In this document: piece by piece, positions 27,211 through 36,752 of the stretch | Layout: each line of letters begins with the position of its first letter | Position numbering within the stretch: position 1 is the first letter of the stretch | Assembly: GCA_945957605.1 (NCBI GenBank) | Contig: CAMFLR010000014.1 | Location: 175,359-239,358, forward strand | DNA: 64,000 nucleotides | Reading direction: 5' to 3' | Source of the DNA: an uncultured Isosphaeraceae bacterium | Lineage (GTDB): Bacteria; Planctomycetota; Planctomycetia; Isosphaerales; Isosphaeraceae | Notes under the pieces: model-generated | Database searches by the model: none | The model's input: the letters and a program-made list of their open reading frames with translations, nothing else | Told to the model about the DNA's origin: nothing | Position numbers and translations under genes: made by a program

Positions 27211-29379
27211 ATGCTCTCCGTCGTTCTGATGGCAGTGGGATCAATTGTCGGCCTCGTCGACACGCCCCCACAGGCCGATCCCGCGGAGTACGCTCGTCTC
27301 AAGGCCGTCACCCCCCGTGATGCTGAGTCGCAGGTCAAACTCGCGCTCTGGTGCGAAGCGCATGGCCTCGAATCCGAACGCGTGAGGCATCTGGCGATCG
27401 CCGTCCTCAGCGATCCTTCCAATGCCCTGGCTCGTGGACTGATGGGACTCGTCGAGGTCCAAGGGAAATGGAAGCGACCCGACGATGTCGCCAAATCGAT
27501 CAAGAACGACACCGCACATGCGGACCTCATCGCCGAGTACAACGGTAAACGTGTGAAAACGCCTCTGGCCGTTTTGCCACAGTTCAAGCTCGCGCTTTGG
27601 TGCGAGGAAAAAGGTCTGAAAGACGAAGCGCGTGCCCACCTTGCGACAGTTGTGCGGCTTGACCCTAATCATGCCGACGCATGGAAAAAGCTGGGCTACA
27701 AGAAGGTCAATAATCGCTGGATCACCGATGCTCAGGCGACGGCGATGAAGTCGGAAAAGGATTCGCAGGACAAGGCCGACAAGCACTGGCGGCCGCGATT
27801 AGAAAAGCTGCGCGACTCCTTTGCCGGCAAGGGGAACCACGAGCAGGCCGAACAGGAACTGCGTGAGATCACCGATCCTCGCGCAGTGCCGGCCATTTGG
27901 TCAGTCTTCGTGACGAAAAACACCAAGCACCATCCGCGCGCTGTTCAGCTTTTGGGTCAGATTGACGCGATCGAAGCTTCACGGGCTTTGGCAACGCTCT
28001 CGATCTTCGCGCCGAGTGACGATGTGCGGCGTCGCGCAACTGAGACCTTGCGTCGTCGCGACCCCCGCGAATATGCCGACATTCTGATTGGCTTGATGCG
28101 GGAAAAGATCAAATACGAAGTGAAGCACGTTGGCGGGCCAGGATCGCCCGGTGAGCTCTACATTGCTGGTAAGAAGCAGAACGTCAAGCGCGTTTACGCT
28201 CCTCCAGCGGCTCCTAACGTCGCGGTATTGCCTGGCGACACGATGCAGCTCGACGCCAATGGGCTGCCGGTATTGGTTCACCATCGTTACTTCGACACGC
28301 TGGTAGGCAACCCGACTCCCGTTAATTGGAACAATCGGGACTCAAACTCAGCATCGTCTTTGATTGACCCAAAAGCGCTAAGTCAGCAGGCTGACCAGAT
28401 TCGCGCGAAGCTTCCCGTCGGGCTCAACGTGAACAACGGACAGCTCATGCAGATTAGCGGGATGCTCGACCCGAGATGGCAAGCGTTGCTTGCGACGCCC
28501 CCCATAGCGATCAACGCGACACCGGGCTTGCGTGCGTCAACGTCGCAGTACGAAATCGTCAATGACTTCCAGGTTGGTGTTCCAGTCGGCCAGATGGCTG
28601 CCGAAGCGCAACGAGTTGCGATGTCAGCCGAACAACAGCTTTCAGCCGACGTACGAACGCTCGACAACCAAAACACCGTGATCGGAGAATGGAACGACCG
28701 AATTACGGCTGTTCTGGTCACCGCAACTGGCGCGAATATCAAGCCTGACGCGGACGCCTGGAAGACATGGTTCGTCGACCAGCTCGGGTTTAGGTACAAC
28801 ATGTCCACGCCGGACGAAGTTCCGACAGTGTACGACGATGTTCCCCTGGTTGATCAGGCTCGCGCGATTCCCCTGCAATTCGACCAACAGAGTACCGCGT
28901 TCCAGATCTTCCGCCACAGTTGCTTCGGCAAAGGCACCCTCGTTCAAACGGACTCCGGCCCCCGCGCCATCGAAACCCTTCAGGCCGGCGATCAGGTTCT
29001 CTCACAGAACACGAAGACTGGCAAACTCGGCTATCAGCCGATCGTGATGATTCATCACAACCCGCCGAGCACAACATGCCAGGTGAAGTTAGGTGACAAG
29101 TCAGTTGTCACCAGTCTCACTCACCGCTTCTGGAAGGCTGGTCACGGCTGGGTGATGGCCCGCGACCTCCAGGTCGGTGATCCCATTCGTACGCTCGGTG
29201 GCGTTGCAAGAATTACCGCGATCGAGAACGATAAGGTCCAGCCGGTCTTCAACCTCGACATCGCTGAGAATGCCGACTTCTTCGTCGGCGATCTGGCTGT
29301 TCTCGTGCACGACAACACGCTGCCCGACCTCAAGCAGCCTGCGTTTGACGCGCCTGTGGCCGTGGCAACCAAGCCCTGA
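27211..29379 (+). CDS. helical-repeat protein with C-terminal Hint (autoprocessing) domain, paralogue A
   Basis: A 722-residue protein with GAGGAGG about 8 bases before the ATG. The N-terminus (MLSVVLMAVGSIVGLVD) is hydrophobic and may be an uncleaved or weak signal. Residues about 25-170 contain TPR-like helices (VKLALWCEAHGLESERVRHL, repeated as FKLALWCEEKGLKDEARAHL), then HEAT-like segments (ALATLSIFAPSDDVRRRATE). Residues 571-702 form a Hint domain: nucleophile Cys571 in HSCFGKGTLVQ, VTSLTHRFWKAG (block B-like TxxH) and the end LVHDN (His700, Asn702). Only 20 residues follow Asn702. Hint domains self-cleave at the Cys junction or transfer the N-part. A 75%+-similar copy follows in tandem. 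Confidence 0.85.
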   Translation: MLSVVLMAVGSIVGLVDTPPQADPAEYARLKAVTPRDAESQVKLALWCEAHGLESERVRHLAIAVLSDPSNALARGLMGLVEVQGKWKRPDDVAKSIKNDTAHADLIAEYNGKRVKTPLAVLPQFKLALWCEEKGLKDEARAHLATVVRLDPNHADAWKKLGYKKVNNRWITDAQATAMKSEKDSQDKADKHWRPRLEKLRDSFAGKGNHEQAEQELREITDPRAVPAIWSVFVTKNTKHHPRAVQLLGQIDAIEASRALATLSIFAPSDDVRRRATETLRRRDPREYADILIGLMREKIKYEVKHVGGPGSPGELYIAGKKQNVKRVYAPPAAPNVAVLPGDTMQLDANGLPVLVHHRYFDTLVGNPTPVNWNNRDSNSASSLIDPKALSQQADQIRAKLPVGLNVNNGQLMQISGMLDPRWQALLATPPIAINATPGLRASTSQYEIVNDFQVGVPVGQMAAEAQRVAMSAEQQLSADVRTLDNQNTVIGEWNDRITAVLVTATGANIKPDADAWKTWFVDQLGFRYNMSTPDEVPTVYDDVPLVDQARAIPLQFDQQSTAFQIFRHSCFGKGTLVQTDSGPRAIETLQAGDQVLSQNTKTGKLGYQPIVMIHHNPPSTTCQVKLGDKSVVTSLTHRFWKAGHGWVMARDLQVGDPIRTLGGVARITAIENDKVQPVFNLDIAENADFFVGDLAVLVHDNTLPDLKQPAFDAPVAVATKP

Positions 29380-29607
29380 ACCGTCTTTTACGCCACGTGT
29401 TTTGAAACGCGGCAAACGAAGGCGTATTTCTTCCTCGTGTGCTCGAATCGAACGGGCACACGAGCATCCACCCCTCTCAATTGCACAATACTGCAATTGA
29501 ACAACTGACGCGAGGAACGGCAGCGTCCCGAATTTGATCCGGGGCGCTGCATATAATAACCCAATCGATCTCTCGACGGCCCGACTCCTCTTCCCGGGAG
29601 GCCCCCA

Positions 29608-31773
29608 ATGCTCTCCGTCGTACTTGTCGCAGTAGGATCGCTTGTCGGCTTCGTTGATGCGCCCGCTCAAGCCGATCCCGCCGAATACAATCGCCTAAAG
29701 GCCGTAACACCACGCGACGCCGAGTCGCAAGTCAAACTCGCACTCTGGTGCGAAGCGCACGGTCTCGAAGCCGAGCGAGTCAAACATCTAGCAATCGCCG
29801 TCCTGAGCAATCCTTCGAACGCGCTTGCGCGCGGACTGATGGGGCTCGTCGAGGTCCAGGGGAAATGGAAGCGGCCCGAGGACGTTGCCAAGTCGATCAA
29901 GAACGACACTGCACACGCCGACCTTATCGCCGAGTACAACGGCAAGCGCGTGAAAACGCCCGTTGCCGTCGTCCCGCAGTACAAGCTCGCACTTTGGTGT
30001 GAAGAAAAAAGCCTCAAAGACGAAGCGCGTGCGCACTTTGCCACGGTCGTGCGACTTGATCCCAACCATGCCGACGCATGGAAAAAGCTGGGCTACAAAA
30101 GGGTGAACAATCGCTGGATCACCGACGCTCAGGCAACAGCGATAAAGTGGGAAAAAGAGGCACAAGACAAAGCCGACAAGCACTGGCGGCCGCGGCTGGA
30201 AAAGCTTCGCGACATCTTGGCCAGCAAAGGCAAGCACGACCAGGCAGAGCAGGATTTGCGTGCGATTACCGATCCTCGCGCTGTGCCAGCCATTTGGTCG
30301 GTGTTCGTGACGAAGAATGCCAAGCACCATACCCGCGCGATTCAACTCCTTGGTCAGATTGACGCGATCGAAGCGTCGCGTGCTTTGGCGACACTCTCGA
30401 TCTTTGCGCCGAGTGATGATGTGCGACGTCGCGCAACTGAGACTTTGCGCCGCCGTGACCCGCGTGAATATGCCGACCTCTTAATTGGACTGCTGCAAGA
30501 GAAGATCAAGTATGAGGTGAAGCATGTCGGCGGACCGGGATCGCCGGGCGAACTCTATATTGCGGGCAAAAAGCAGAACATCAGACGGGTCTATGCTCCG
30601 CCGGCGACTCCGAACGTTGCGGTACTGCCAGGTGACACGCTCCAGACGGATGCCTACGGTTTGCCGATGCTAGTTCATCACAACCCGTTCATTGCCTCCG
30701 TTAGCCCTTGGCGACCTACCTCAACGGGCTCTAATTTGGATCAGTTTATGCCGCTCTACGGCTACGATCCGAACGAACTGAACGGAGAGATCAATCGGGC
30801 ACGCACCAAACTACCTGCCGGCCTTAAAGTGGACAACAGCCAACTTCTGCTAATCGCCGGCCAGTCAGATCCTCTACTACAGTCCGCGATTTGGTCGCCA
30901 CTCATTGGGTATATTGGTAACCCGCAAGGAACCATAGAAGGGACGAGGAGAGTGATCGACTCCCAAGTCGGCGTGCCGGTCGGCCAGATGACGGCCGAGG
31001 CGCAGCGGGTGGCAATGTCCGCTGAGCGGCAACTCGCCAACGACGTCCGCCTGCTCGACGCTCAGAACAAAGCAATCGACGAGTGGAACAATCTCGTCAA
31101 TGGAGTGCTCACTGTGGCGACCGGAGTGAGCTTGAAACCAGAGCAGGACGTATGGCGGAAATGGTATGTTGATCAGCTCGGATTCCGTTACAATTTGACG
31201 ACACCTGATGCAATTCCCACAACCGTTGAAAATGTTCCACTTAACGACCAGGCTCGTCCCGTTTCGTTACAGTACGGGCAGCAAAGCGGATTTGTGATCG
31301 TTCGTCATAGCTGCTTCGGCAAAGGCACGCTCGTCCAAACCGACTCCGGCCCGCGCGCCATCGAAACCCTCCAGGCCGGCGATCAGGTCCTCTCGCAAAA
31401 CACCAGAACCGGCAAACTCGGATATCAGCCGATTGTGATGATCCATCACAACCCGCCAAGCGCCACCTGCCAGGTGAAGTTAGGTGATAAGTCGGTCGTC
31501 ACCAGCCTCACACATCGCTTCTGGAAAGCTGGCCACGGCTGGGTGATGGCACGCGACCTTCAAGTGGGCGATCCCATCCGCACGCTCGGCGGCGTCGCAA
31601 AGATCACGGCCATCGAGAACGACAAGGTCCAGCCGGTGTTCAACCTCGACGTCGCCGAAAATGCCGACTTCTTCGTTGGCGACCTGGCCATTCTCGTGCA
31701 CGACAACACGCTGCCTGACCTCAAGCAGCCCGCTTTTGACGCGTCGGCCGCCTTGGCCACATCACGACCGTAA
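29608..31773 (+). CDS. helical-repeat protein with C-terminal Hint domain, paralogue B
   Basis: A 721-residue tandem paralogue of the preceding gene, with GGGAGG 7 bases before the ATG. The N-terminal ~350 residues and the C-terminal Hint domain (Cys569 in HSCFGKGTLVQ, THRFWKAGHGW, LVHDN with His698 and Asn700, 21-residue tail) are nearly identical in protein sequence to paralogue A, while many codons differ at third positions, so the duplication is not recent and both are under selection. The segment at about residues 355-450 (around LVHHNPFIASVSPW) is clearly divergent. The two genes are 228 bases apart and share direction. Likely secreted or envelope-associated; function unknown. Confidence 0.85.
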   Translation: MLSVVLVAVGSLVGFVDAPAQADPAEYNRLKAVTPRDAESQVKLALWCEAHGLEAERVKHLAIAVLSNPSNALARGLMGLVEVQGKWKRPEDVAKSIKNDTAHADLIAEYNGKRVKTPVAVVPQYKLALWCEEKSLKDEARAHFATVVRLDPNHADAWKKLGYKRVNNRWITDAQATAIKWEKEAQDKADKHWRPRLEKLRDILASKGKHDQAEQDLRAITDPRAVPAIWSVFVTKNAKHHTRAIQLLGQIDAIEASRALATLSIFAPSDDVRRRATETLRRRDPREYADLLIGLLQEKIKYEVKHVGGPGSPGELYIAGKKQNIRRVYAPPATPNVAVLPGDTLQTDAYGLPMLVHHNPFIASVSPWRPTSTGSNLDQFMPLYGYDPNELNGEINRARTKLPAGLKVDNSQLLLIAGQSDPLLQSAIWSPLIGYIGNPQGTIEGTRRVIDSQVGVPVGQMTAEAQRVAMSAERQLANDVRLLDAQNKAIDEWNNLVNGVLTVATGVSLKPEQDVWRKWYVDQLGFRYNLTTPDAIPTTVENVPLNDQARPVSLQYGQQSGFVIVRHSCFGKGTLVQTDSGPRAIETLQAGDQVLSQNTRTGKLGYQPIVMIHHNPPSATCQVKLGDKSVVTSLTHRFWKAGHGWVMARDLQVGDPIRTLGGVAKITAIENDKVQPVFNLDVAENADFFVGDLAILVHDNTLPDLKQPAFDASAALATSRP

Positions 31774-31779
31774 GCAATA

Positions 31780-32667
31780 TTAAGTCGCCTCGGGGCTCGG
31801 GCTTGTACGCCGGGCTCCGAGCGGTATGAAACGAATTGCCACGCCGGCGAGCAGAAATGCTCCGCCGACGATCGTCGGCCAGTGCGGGAATTCGGCGTGA
31901 CCGATCGCCACCCAGATCGGACTCAACACCGGCTCGAGCAGGCCGATCAAACCCGCATCGGCCGCGGTCACGTTGTGCAATCCGCGCGCGAAGAGGGCGT
32001 ACGGAATCGCCATCTGGATGATTCCAAACGCGGCCAAGATAAGCCCCTGCTTCCATGTCACCTCCTGAATCGAATCCCCATTCAGGATGATCCATGCGCC
32101 AAGAAAGAGCGCACCGCCCAGGTTGCAGACTGCGCTCAGCCAGAGTGAGTTGAAGTCGCGCAGATAACGCATGCCGACGACGACAATCGCATAGCCAACC
32201 CCACTCGCCAGCCCGAACGCCACGCCCCGCGTTTCGGCCGGCGTACCGCCATGTCCCCAGGCTATGATCGCGACCACGCCAATCGTTGCCAGACCGATTC
32301 CGACGAGTGAGCGAGTATCGGGGCGTTCGTGCAGGAAGACGAGGCTGAGCGGGACGACCCAGAATGTTGAGGTGCACTGCAGGAAAATGGCATTGGCGGC
32401 GGTCGTCGCCATCATCGACGCGATGTAAAAGCCGATCATCGCGCCGAAGACCATGCAGAGCGGCACCATGATCGGCCGCAAGCGGCGATCGCGCGGAGGG
32501 ACGAAAAGCAGGAGGCTCAAACCTGCGAACAAACTGCGGTAGAAGGCGATGGAACCCGGCGCGCGATCGATCCCCTTCGCCACGACTCCGCTCAGACTCC
32601 ACAAAACCGCTGCCGACAGAATCAACAGTCGCCCGCGCGTCCGCGAGCGTCCTTCGGAATCCGCCAC
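31780..32667 (-). CDS. EamA-family (drug/metabolite transporter) permease
   Basis: A 295-residue integral membrane protein. GTG 32667 is chosen because GAGG stands about 6 bases upstream and the protein then begins just before the first span (ADSEGRSRTRGRLLILSAAV). The longer frame to 32877 overlaps the sulfotransferase gene. Ten hydrophobic segments arranged as two EamA repeats are visible, for example LLILSAAVLWSLSGVVAKGI, FWVVPLSLVFLHERP (the repeat-end motif with ERP), and in the second half GLIGLLEPVLSPIWVAI. DMT permeases export amino acids or metabolites; the substrate cannot be told. Confidence 0.9.
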   Translation of the reverse strand: MADSEGRSRTRGRLLILSAAVLWSLSGVVAKGIDRAPGSIAFYRSLFAGLSLLLFVPPRDRRLRPIMVPLCMVFGAMIGFYIASMMATTAANAIFLQCTSTFWVVPLSLVFLHERPDTRSLVGIGLATIGVVAIIAWGHGGTPAETRGVAFGLASGVGYAIVVVGMRYLRDFNSLWLSAVCNLGGALFLGAWIILNGDSIQEVTWKQGLILAAFGIIQMAIPYALFARGLHNVTAADAGLIGLLEPVLSPIWVAIGHAEFPHWPTIVGGAFLLAGVAIRFIPLGARRTSPSPEAT

Positions 32668-32839
32668 GTTAACCTCAATCCAAGATGCTGATCGATGCCC
32701 CGCGCTCGACCGATGTTCCCATCTTCGAACAACTCGCCCCAGCCGACAACCCAAAGCGCGCGCATTCAGAGTGCGAAACCAACCTGGAGGTTCACTCCTG
32801 GCGATTTCGCACTCTTTTGTTTTGAACGTTCGTTTGGGT

Positions 32840-33736
32840 TCAGTTACGCGACGCGGCAAACAGTCGCGACGACACACGGTGCCAGACCGTCTTGAACCAT
32901 GCAGTCGGTTCGGCCGGGACTGGTTGGCTATCGATACGCAGGTGCTTCGTCAGCATCGATCGCGCGGAGAGCGATGAACTGGCGTACGGATCTTCAACCC
33001 ACTTTGTGTCGCTCTCGTAATTGTTGGCAAGGAGCCAGTCGCCGCAGATCTTCGCCAAAGCCTCGCGTTGGGAGGGTGTCGCTAACTCCCGCCACGACTC
33101 GCGCTTACCTTCGCGGAGATGGTTCCAGTGCAGCAGAGTGTGTGGGTCGTGCTCGAAAATGTGAGCCTTATCGGCAAGGTCGAGCCCAGCGGCTTCGGCG
33201 CGTTCTTTTACTTCCTGCGTCCGCTTGAGATTCGCTTCCCACGAGTAGTCCTGGGCGATGCGCACCACCTCGTCGGTCGGCAGCTCGACGTCGATCGCTC
33301 GGGCGAGTTCGGCGACGGCCGCGGCCTGGTGAGCGATCACCGTCTCATAGCGCTGGCAGACGAGTCGTGGTTCGTTGCGCCAGTAGGCGTCGTTCGCGAG
33401 AACTTTGTCGAGAAAGCGCTGTGCGATCAACTCTTCAAACGTGAGCCCAGCCTTGTGCATGAACGAAAAGGCCACGTCGCGCAGGTCGCGATAAGAGTAA
33501 ATCGGCAAAGCATTTCCGGCGTTCAACTCGCGAATGAATAGCGGATCGACGTCGTGCGCTTTGAGCACTCGAACGCGGTCAGGGCCGTGCTTCTGGCCAG
33601 GAATCTCTTTGAAGTGGATTCCTTCCACGAAACCCAGGCGCACGCCGTTTTTGTACGACTCGGCGAGATGAGAAATGATCTCATACTGCCAGGTCGAGCT
33701 CGAGCGATACATTCCCAGGCAAAAGATAAACTGCAT
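32840..33736 (-). CDS. sulfotransferase-family protein
   Basis: A 298-residue protein. ATG 33736 is preferred: GGAGGG lies 8 bases upstream and the protein then opens with the PAPS-binding 5'-phosphosulfate loop, MQFIFCLGMYRSSSTWQYEI. The 3'-phosphate motif is YSYRDLRDVAFSF near residue 85. Later segments (YSWEANLKRTQEV, HILREG-like HWNHLREGKRESWRE) fit the family layout. Such enzymes transfer sulfate from PAPS to carbohydrates, lipids or proteins; substrate unknown. Planctomycetes hold many sulfotransferase and sulfatase genes. Confidence 0.85.
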   Translation of the reverse strand: MQFIFCLGMYRSSSTWQYEIISHLAESYKNGVRLGFVEGIHFKEIPGQKHGPDRVRVLKAHDVDPLFIRELNAGNALPIYSYRDLRDVAFSFMHKAGLTFEELIAQRFLDKVLANDAYWRNEPRLVCQRYETVIAHQAAAVAELARAIDVELPTDEVVRIAQDYSWEANLKRTQEVKERAEAAGLDLADKAHIFEHDPHTLLHWNHLREGKRESWRELATPSQREALAKICGDWLLANNYESDTKWVEDPYASSSLSARSMLTKHLRIDSQPVPAEPTAWFKTVWHRVSSRLFAASRN

Positions 33737-34037
33737 CCGTGCATCCCTCCACGTCATCCTGACGTGCGACGCCGTGACTTCGAGAAAACTCGTGTTTTGA
33801 GACTTCGAAGCCGTTACGGAGCCCTGCCCGGTTTTGCCGGGAGCGATAGCTGGGGCGCCGTATTCAGACGTTCGAGGTTAGGGGCTTCGTGGGAGGAGCC
33901 GGTGAGGGATTACCGCTCCAATCAGGAGAAGCGTCATTCGCTTCGCCTTCGTCCCGCACTTCTATCGGCACATACCACCAAGTTCATCAGCGAATAAGTT
34001 CACCTGGCGCGGATTTACCGATTTTGCAGGTCCGGAT
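33737..34037. other. intergenic region, no gene seen
   Basis: About 300 bases between the end of rsgA and the start of the sulfotransferase gene, both minus strand; probably contains the sulfotransferase promoter. Confidence 0.35.
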
Positions 34038-35198
34038 TCATTCGTCGAGCTCGACCGGCTGCTGAGCGTAGAGCTTCAAATAGCTCTCGAACCGGCCCTG
34101 GTCGATCATCCCCCGAAACAGTGCGTCCTTCACCGCGCACTCGCTTTCGTGCGTGTGCGAGCAGTCGGGAAACTTGCATTTCGGAATAAATGGCCGAAAT
34201 TCAACAAAATAAGCTTCAACTTCCGCGGGTTCGATGTCCCAGAGCTCGAATTGCCGCAAACCTGGCGTGTCGACCACAAATCCGCCATTCTGCAGACGAA
34301 TCAGCTCGGCGGCCGTGGTTGTGTGCTTCCCTTTCGTCGTCCAACCCGAAACTTCACGCACTCGCAAGTTCAAACCGGGCTGCATTGCGTTCAAAAGCGA
34401 ACTCTTGCCGACACCACTCTGCCCGGAAAACGCCGTTACTCCTTCAGAAAGGAGTCGCTGCAACCGGGCGATACCACGTCCATCGGCGGCAGAAGTAACG
34501 ACCACCTCATAGCCGAGCTGGGTGTAGAGCCCGATCACCCATTGATAGAGCCCAATTTCGACGAGGTCGGCCTTGTTCAGCACGATGATTGGCCGAATAT
34601 TTCCCTTTTCGGCTGCGATGATGTAGCGATCGATCAGCGGCAGCTTCAGACCGGGTTCCTGAAGCGCGGATACGATCAAAATCTGATCGACATTTGACGC
34701 GATTACGTGTTCGCGCCGCCGATAGCCGCGCGTCAGCGTACTGCGACGGCTTTCGACCTTTTCGATCTGTCCTTCATCGCCAACAGACGGCCGAAACCAA
34801 ACGCGATCGCCCACGGCGACGATGTTCCGCCCGTCGATCGCCAGCGTTTTCAGAATCCGCCGAACACCGCAGCGGTATTCCTTCGGCTCGTTCTCCGCCG
34901 CGACGACCGAAACCAGGCCATGGACGCGAATCACCCGGCCCGGTTGGCAGGTCGCAACGTCGACTGCTAGCGTACCGCTCGGGTCATCCTGGGGCGATCC
35001 TGTTGCATCCTCGGCGGGTTCTTCCTGGATGATCGTTCGATGCCGCGATAAATCCCCCTTCGCGCGCACCCGCTCGCTCGACGCCGCATCAACGCCGGCA
35101 ACGTCGTCCTGTCGAAACGATCGCGTCAAATCATTGGCACGCGTTCGCTTTTGACGGTTCTTGCGGAACTCGACGCGGACTTTCTTTTTCTTTGACAT
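34038..35198 (-). CDS. rsgA: ribosome small-subunit-dependent GTPase RsgA
   Basis: A 386-residue circularly permuted GTPase. ATG 35198 (MSKKKKVRVEFRKNRQKRTR) gives the basic N-terminus usual for planctomycete RsgA; the frame continues further upstream without support. After a ~90-residue linker comes the OB domain (GRVIRVHGLVSVVAAE ... AVGDRVWFRP). The permuted G motifs appear in the order G4 VLNKADL, G5 TSAADGRG, G1 SGQSGVGKSSLLNAM, G2 TTKGKHTTT and G3 DTPGLRQF. The C-terminal zinc site is CKFPDCSHTHESECAV. RsgA acts in late 30S subunit maturation. Confidence 0.96.
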   Translation of the reverse strand: MSKKKKVRVEFRKNRQKRTRANDLTRSFRQDDVAGVDAASSERVRAKGDLSRHRTIIQEEPAEDATGSPQDDPSGTLAVDVATCQPGRVIRVHGLVSVVAAENEPKEYRCGVRRILKTLAIDGRNIVAVGDRVWFRPSVGDEGQIEKVESRRSTLTRGYRRREHVIASNVDQILIVSALQEPGLKLPLIDRYIIAAEKGNIRPIIVLNKADLVEIGLYQWVIGLYTQLGYEVVVTSAADGRGIARLQRLLSEGVTAFSGQSGVGKSSLLNAMQPGLNLRVREVSGWTTKGKHTTTAAELIRLQNGGFVVDTPGLRQFELWDIEPAEVEAYFVEFRPFIPKCKFPDCSHTHESECAVKDALFRGMIDQGRFESYLKLYAQQPVELDE

Positions 35199-35282
35199 GC
35201 GGGAGTTGTTTGGATTCTGGCTCAGACCGTGGATTTGCCTGCCTGGATTGTAGATACCCGCGCTCTCGGCTGACAACCGCGT

Positions 35283-35723
35283 TCAGGTTTCGACGGTCGC
35301 CACTTCATGTTTCTCGACGATTACCGCTTCTGAAACGGAACGCTTCGACGCGGCAATCACCAGCGAAATCGTTCCTGCAATGCTGAAAACCACGCCGAGC
35401 AAGCAAATCGGCCGGGCGGGACGCGTTGCCATTGGCTCGACGATGAACGCAGTCAGAAAAATCACGGGCGCGGCGGCGATCATTCCGGCGCCAATGCTCG
35501 CCAAACGCGGACGCGATGCCGCACGCTGAGTGGTGACGAGCAGGTTGAGCATCGCCGAGAGAAGTATATAAATATGCGCCGACCGATGCATCATCCGGCC
35601 GAGGAGGTCGTCGTTGAAGTCGCCCGGCAGCGAGACTTTCATCCAGACGCCGGTCGCCACGAATGCGACGCAACCCGCGATGCCGACAATCAGATTGAGC
35701 CTGCGTTTCGGTTGCTCGATCAC
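35283..35723 (-). CDS. four-span membrane protein, unknown
   Basis: A 146-residue protein starting at GTG 35723, overlapping the stop of the upstream gene by 4 bases (GTGA), so the two are translationally coupled. Four hydrophobic segments are visible: LIVGIAGCVAFVATGVWM, IYILLSAMLNLLVTTQ, ASIGAGMIAAAPVIFLTAFI and ICLLGVVFSIAGTISLVIAA. A conserved-looking MMHRSAHIYILLSAMLNL, with two His in the membrane region, recalls heme- or copper-handling membrane proteins, but I do not recognise the family. Confidence 0.72.
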   Translation of the reverse strand: MIEQPKRRLNLIVGIAGCVAFVATGVWMKVSLPGDFNDDLLGRMMHRSAHIYILLSAMLNLLVTTQRAASRPRLASIGAGMIAAAPVIFLTAFIVEPMATRPARPICLLGVVFSIAGTISLVIAASKRSVSEAVIVEKHEVATVET

Positions 35724-35983
35724 GCCGAGGCCTCAAAGAGTTCGCGTTCCGGAGACTTGGCAATCGTCGCCGTAGTTCGAGCCAGCGACAAAACTGTGAG
35801 CGAAAGCAGTCCGGCCGCCAGGAAAATCGCGCCGGCGACGAACCCTGCTGCACCGGCGATCACGTCGGTTGAATTCTGAGACATCATCGCCAAAAAACTT
35901 AGCGCCATCCCGACCAGGCCGAAAACCAGGGCGGCCACGGCGAGGATCAGGCAGATCGGCTTCAAAACGTGATAAGGCATCAT
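35720..35983 (-). CDS. small two- to three-span membrane protein
   Basis: An 87-residue protein beginning at one of two adjacent ATGs (35983 or 35980; MMPYHVLKPICLILAVAALV). The longer frame to 36103 adds a non-hydrophobic leader with no ribosome site. Hydrophobic helices: ICLILAVAALVFGLVGMALS, then GAAGFVAGAIFLAAGLLSLT and a short cytosolic tail. It overlaps the start of the next gene by 4 bases, forming a two-gene membrane unit. Function unknown. Confidence 0.65.
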   Translation of the reverse strand: MMPYHVLKPICLILAVAALVFGLVGMALSFLAMMSQNSTDVIAGAAGFVAGAIFLAAGLLSLTVLSLARTTATIAKSPERELFEASA

Positions 35984-36158
35984 GTCAGCGCCTTTGCGAC
36001 GGATTGACGCGAGCGGGCTCGCCTGCCCCGTCAATCTAATATCGAGCATTCCGCTGCGAATAAGGTTCGGAGCGCGAGCTGGACTAGTCGGGTTCCGTTC
36101 CAAACTGATAGACTAACGGATCTCAAAGCCTGGCACGAGTGGTTCGGTTGGGGAAGCG

Positions 36159-36752
36159 ATGGCTGACGTGAACTCAAAAACACCTGACTCCGCCACGAAT
36201 GGTACGCCTGTGCCGACGGTTCCCTTAAAAAATCGCTACCTCGCTGCCTTTCTCGCCTATCTTGTGCCAGGACTTGGGCATGCGTATCAGGGACGCTATG
36301 GCAAGGCGGTACTTTACGCCGTTTGCATTGGCTTTCTGTTCACCGTGGGGATGATTCTCGGCGACGGTAAGATTCTTTACTGGCGTTGGGTGAATCCGAT
36401 GGTCGAGGCCGAGCGGTTCTGCTTCTGGTACTTCGCCCAGTTCTTCGCCGGACTCGCCGCCCTGCCCGCCCTGATTCAGGCAACGCTCACACACTACGGC
36501 ATGCCGACAATCCTTTGGGGTTACGGAGCGGATCCCAGCGTCGACATGCTCAATGGCCCATATCCACGATTCGGCAAACTTGTGGAAATCGGTTATATCT
36601 ACACCGAAGTTGCTGGCCTGCTGAACCTGCTCGCCATCTTCGACGCGTTTGAAGGCCCGGCGCTTCGCGAAACTGCTCACGAGCAGGCAAGCACCGATCA
36701 ACCCGCCCCCACGCCCGCCGAGCCGGCTCCCGCGGTCGAGGTGTCCGCATGA
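36159..36752 (+). CDS. membrane protein with TM2-like motif
   Basis: A 197-residue protein. After a 25-residue polar N-terminus, a TM2-like hairpin is visible: YLAAFLAYLVPGLGHAYQGR then GKAVLYAVCIGFLFTVGMIL, with the GLGHAYQGRYGKA linker typical of the TM2 group. Further hydrophobic segments follow (FWYFAQFFAGLAALPALIQ; VAGLLNLLAIFDAFEG). The tail is Pro/Ala-rich and acidic. The architecture matches an uncharacterised planctomycete family; no function assigned. The next gene overlaps its stop (ATGA). Confidence 0.8.
   Translation: MADVNSKTPDSATNGTPVPTVPLKNRYLAAFLAYLVPGLGHAYQGRYGKAVLYAVCIGFLFTVGMILGDGKILYWRWVNPMVEAERFCFWYFAQFFAGLAALPALIQATLTHYGMPTILWGYGADPSVDMLNGPYPRFGKLVEIGYIYTEVAGLLNLLAIFDAFEGPALRETAHEQASTDQPAPTPAEPAPAVEVSA

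Noticed and set aside
27211..31773. Interpretation of the Hint proteins as polymorphic toxins with immunity genes
   Set aside because: Only about 20 residues follow the Hint Asn, too short for a toxin domain, and no small immunity-like gene follows either copy.
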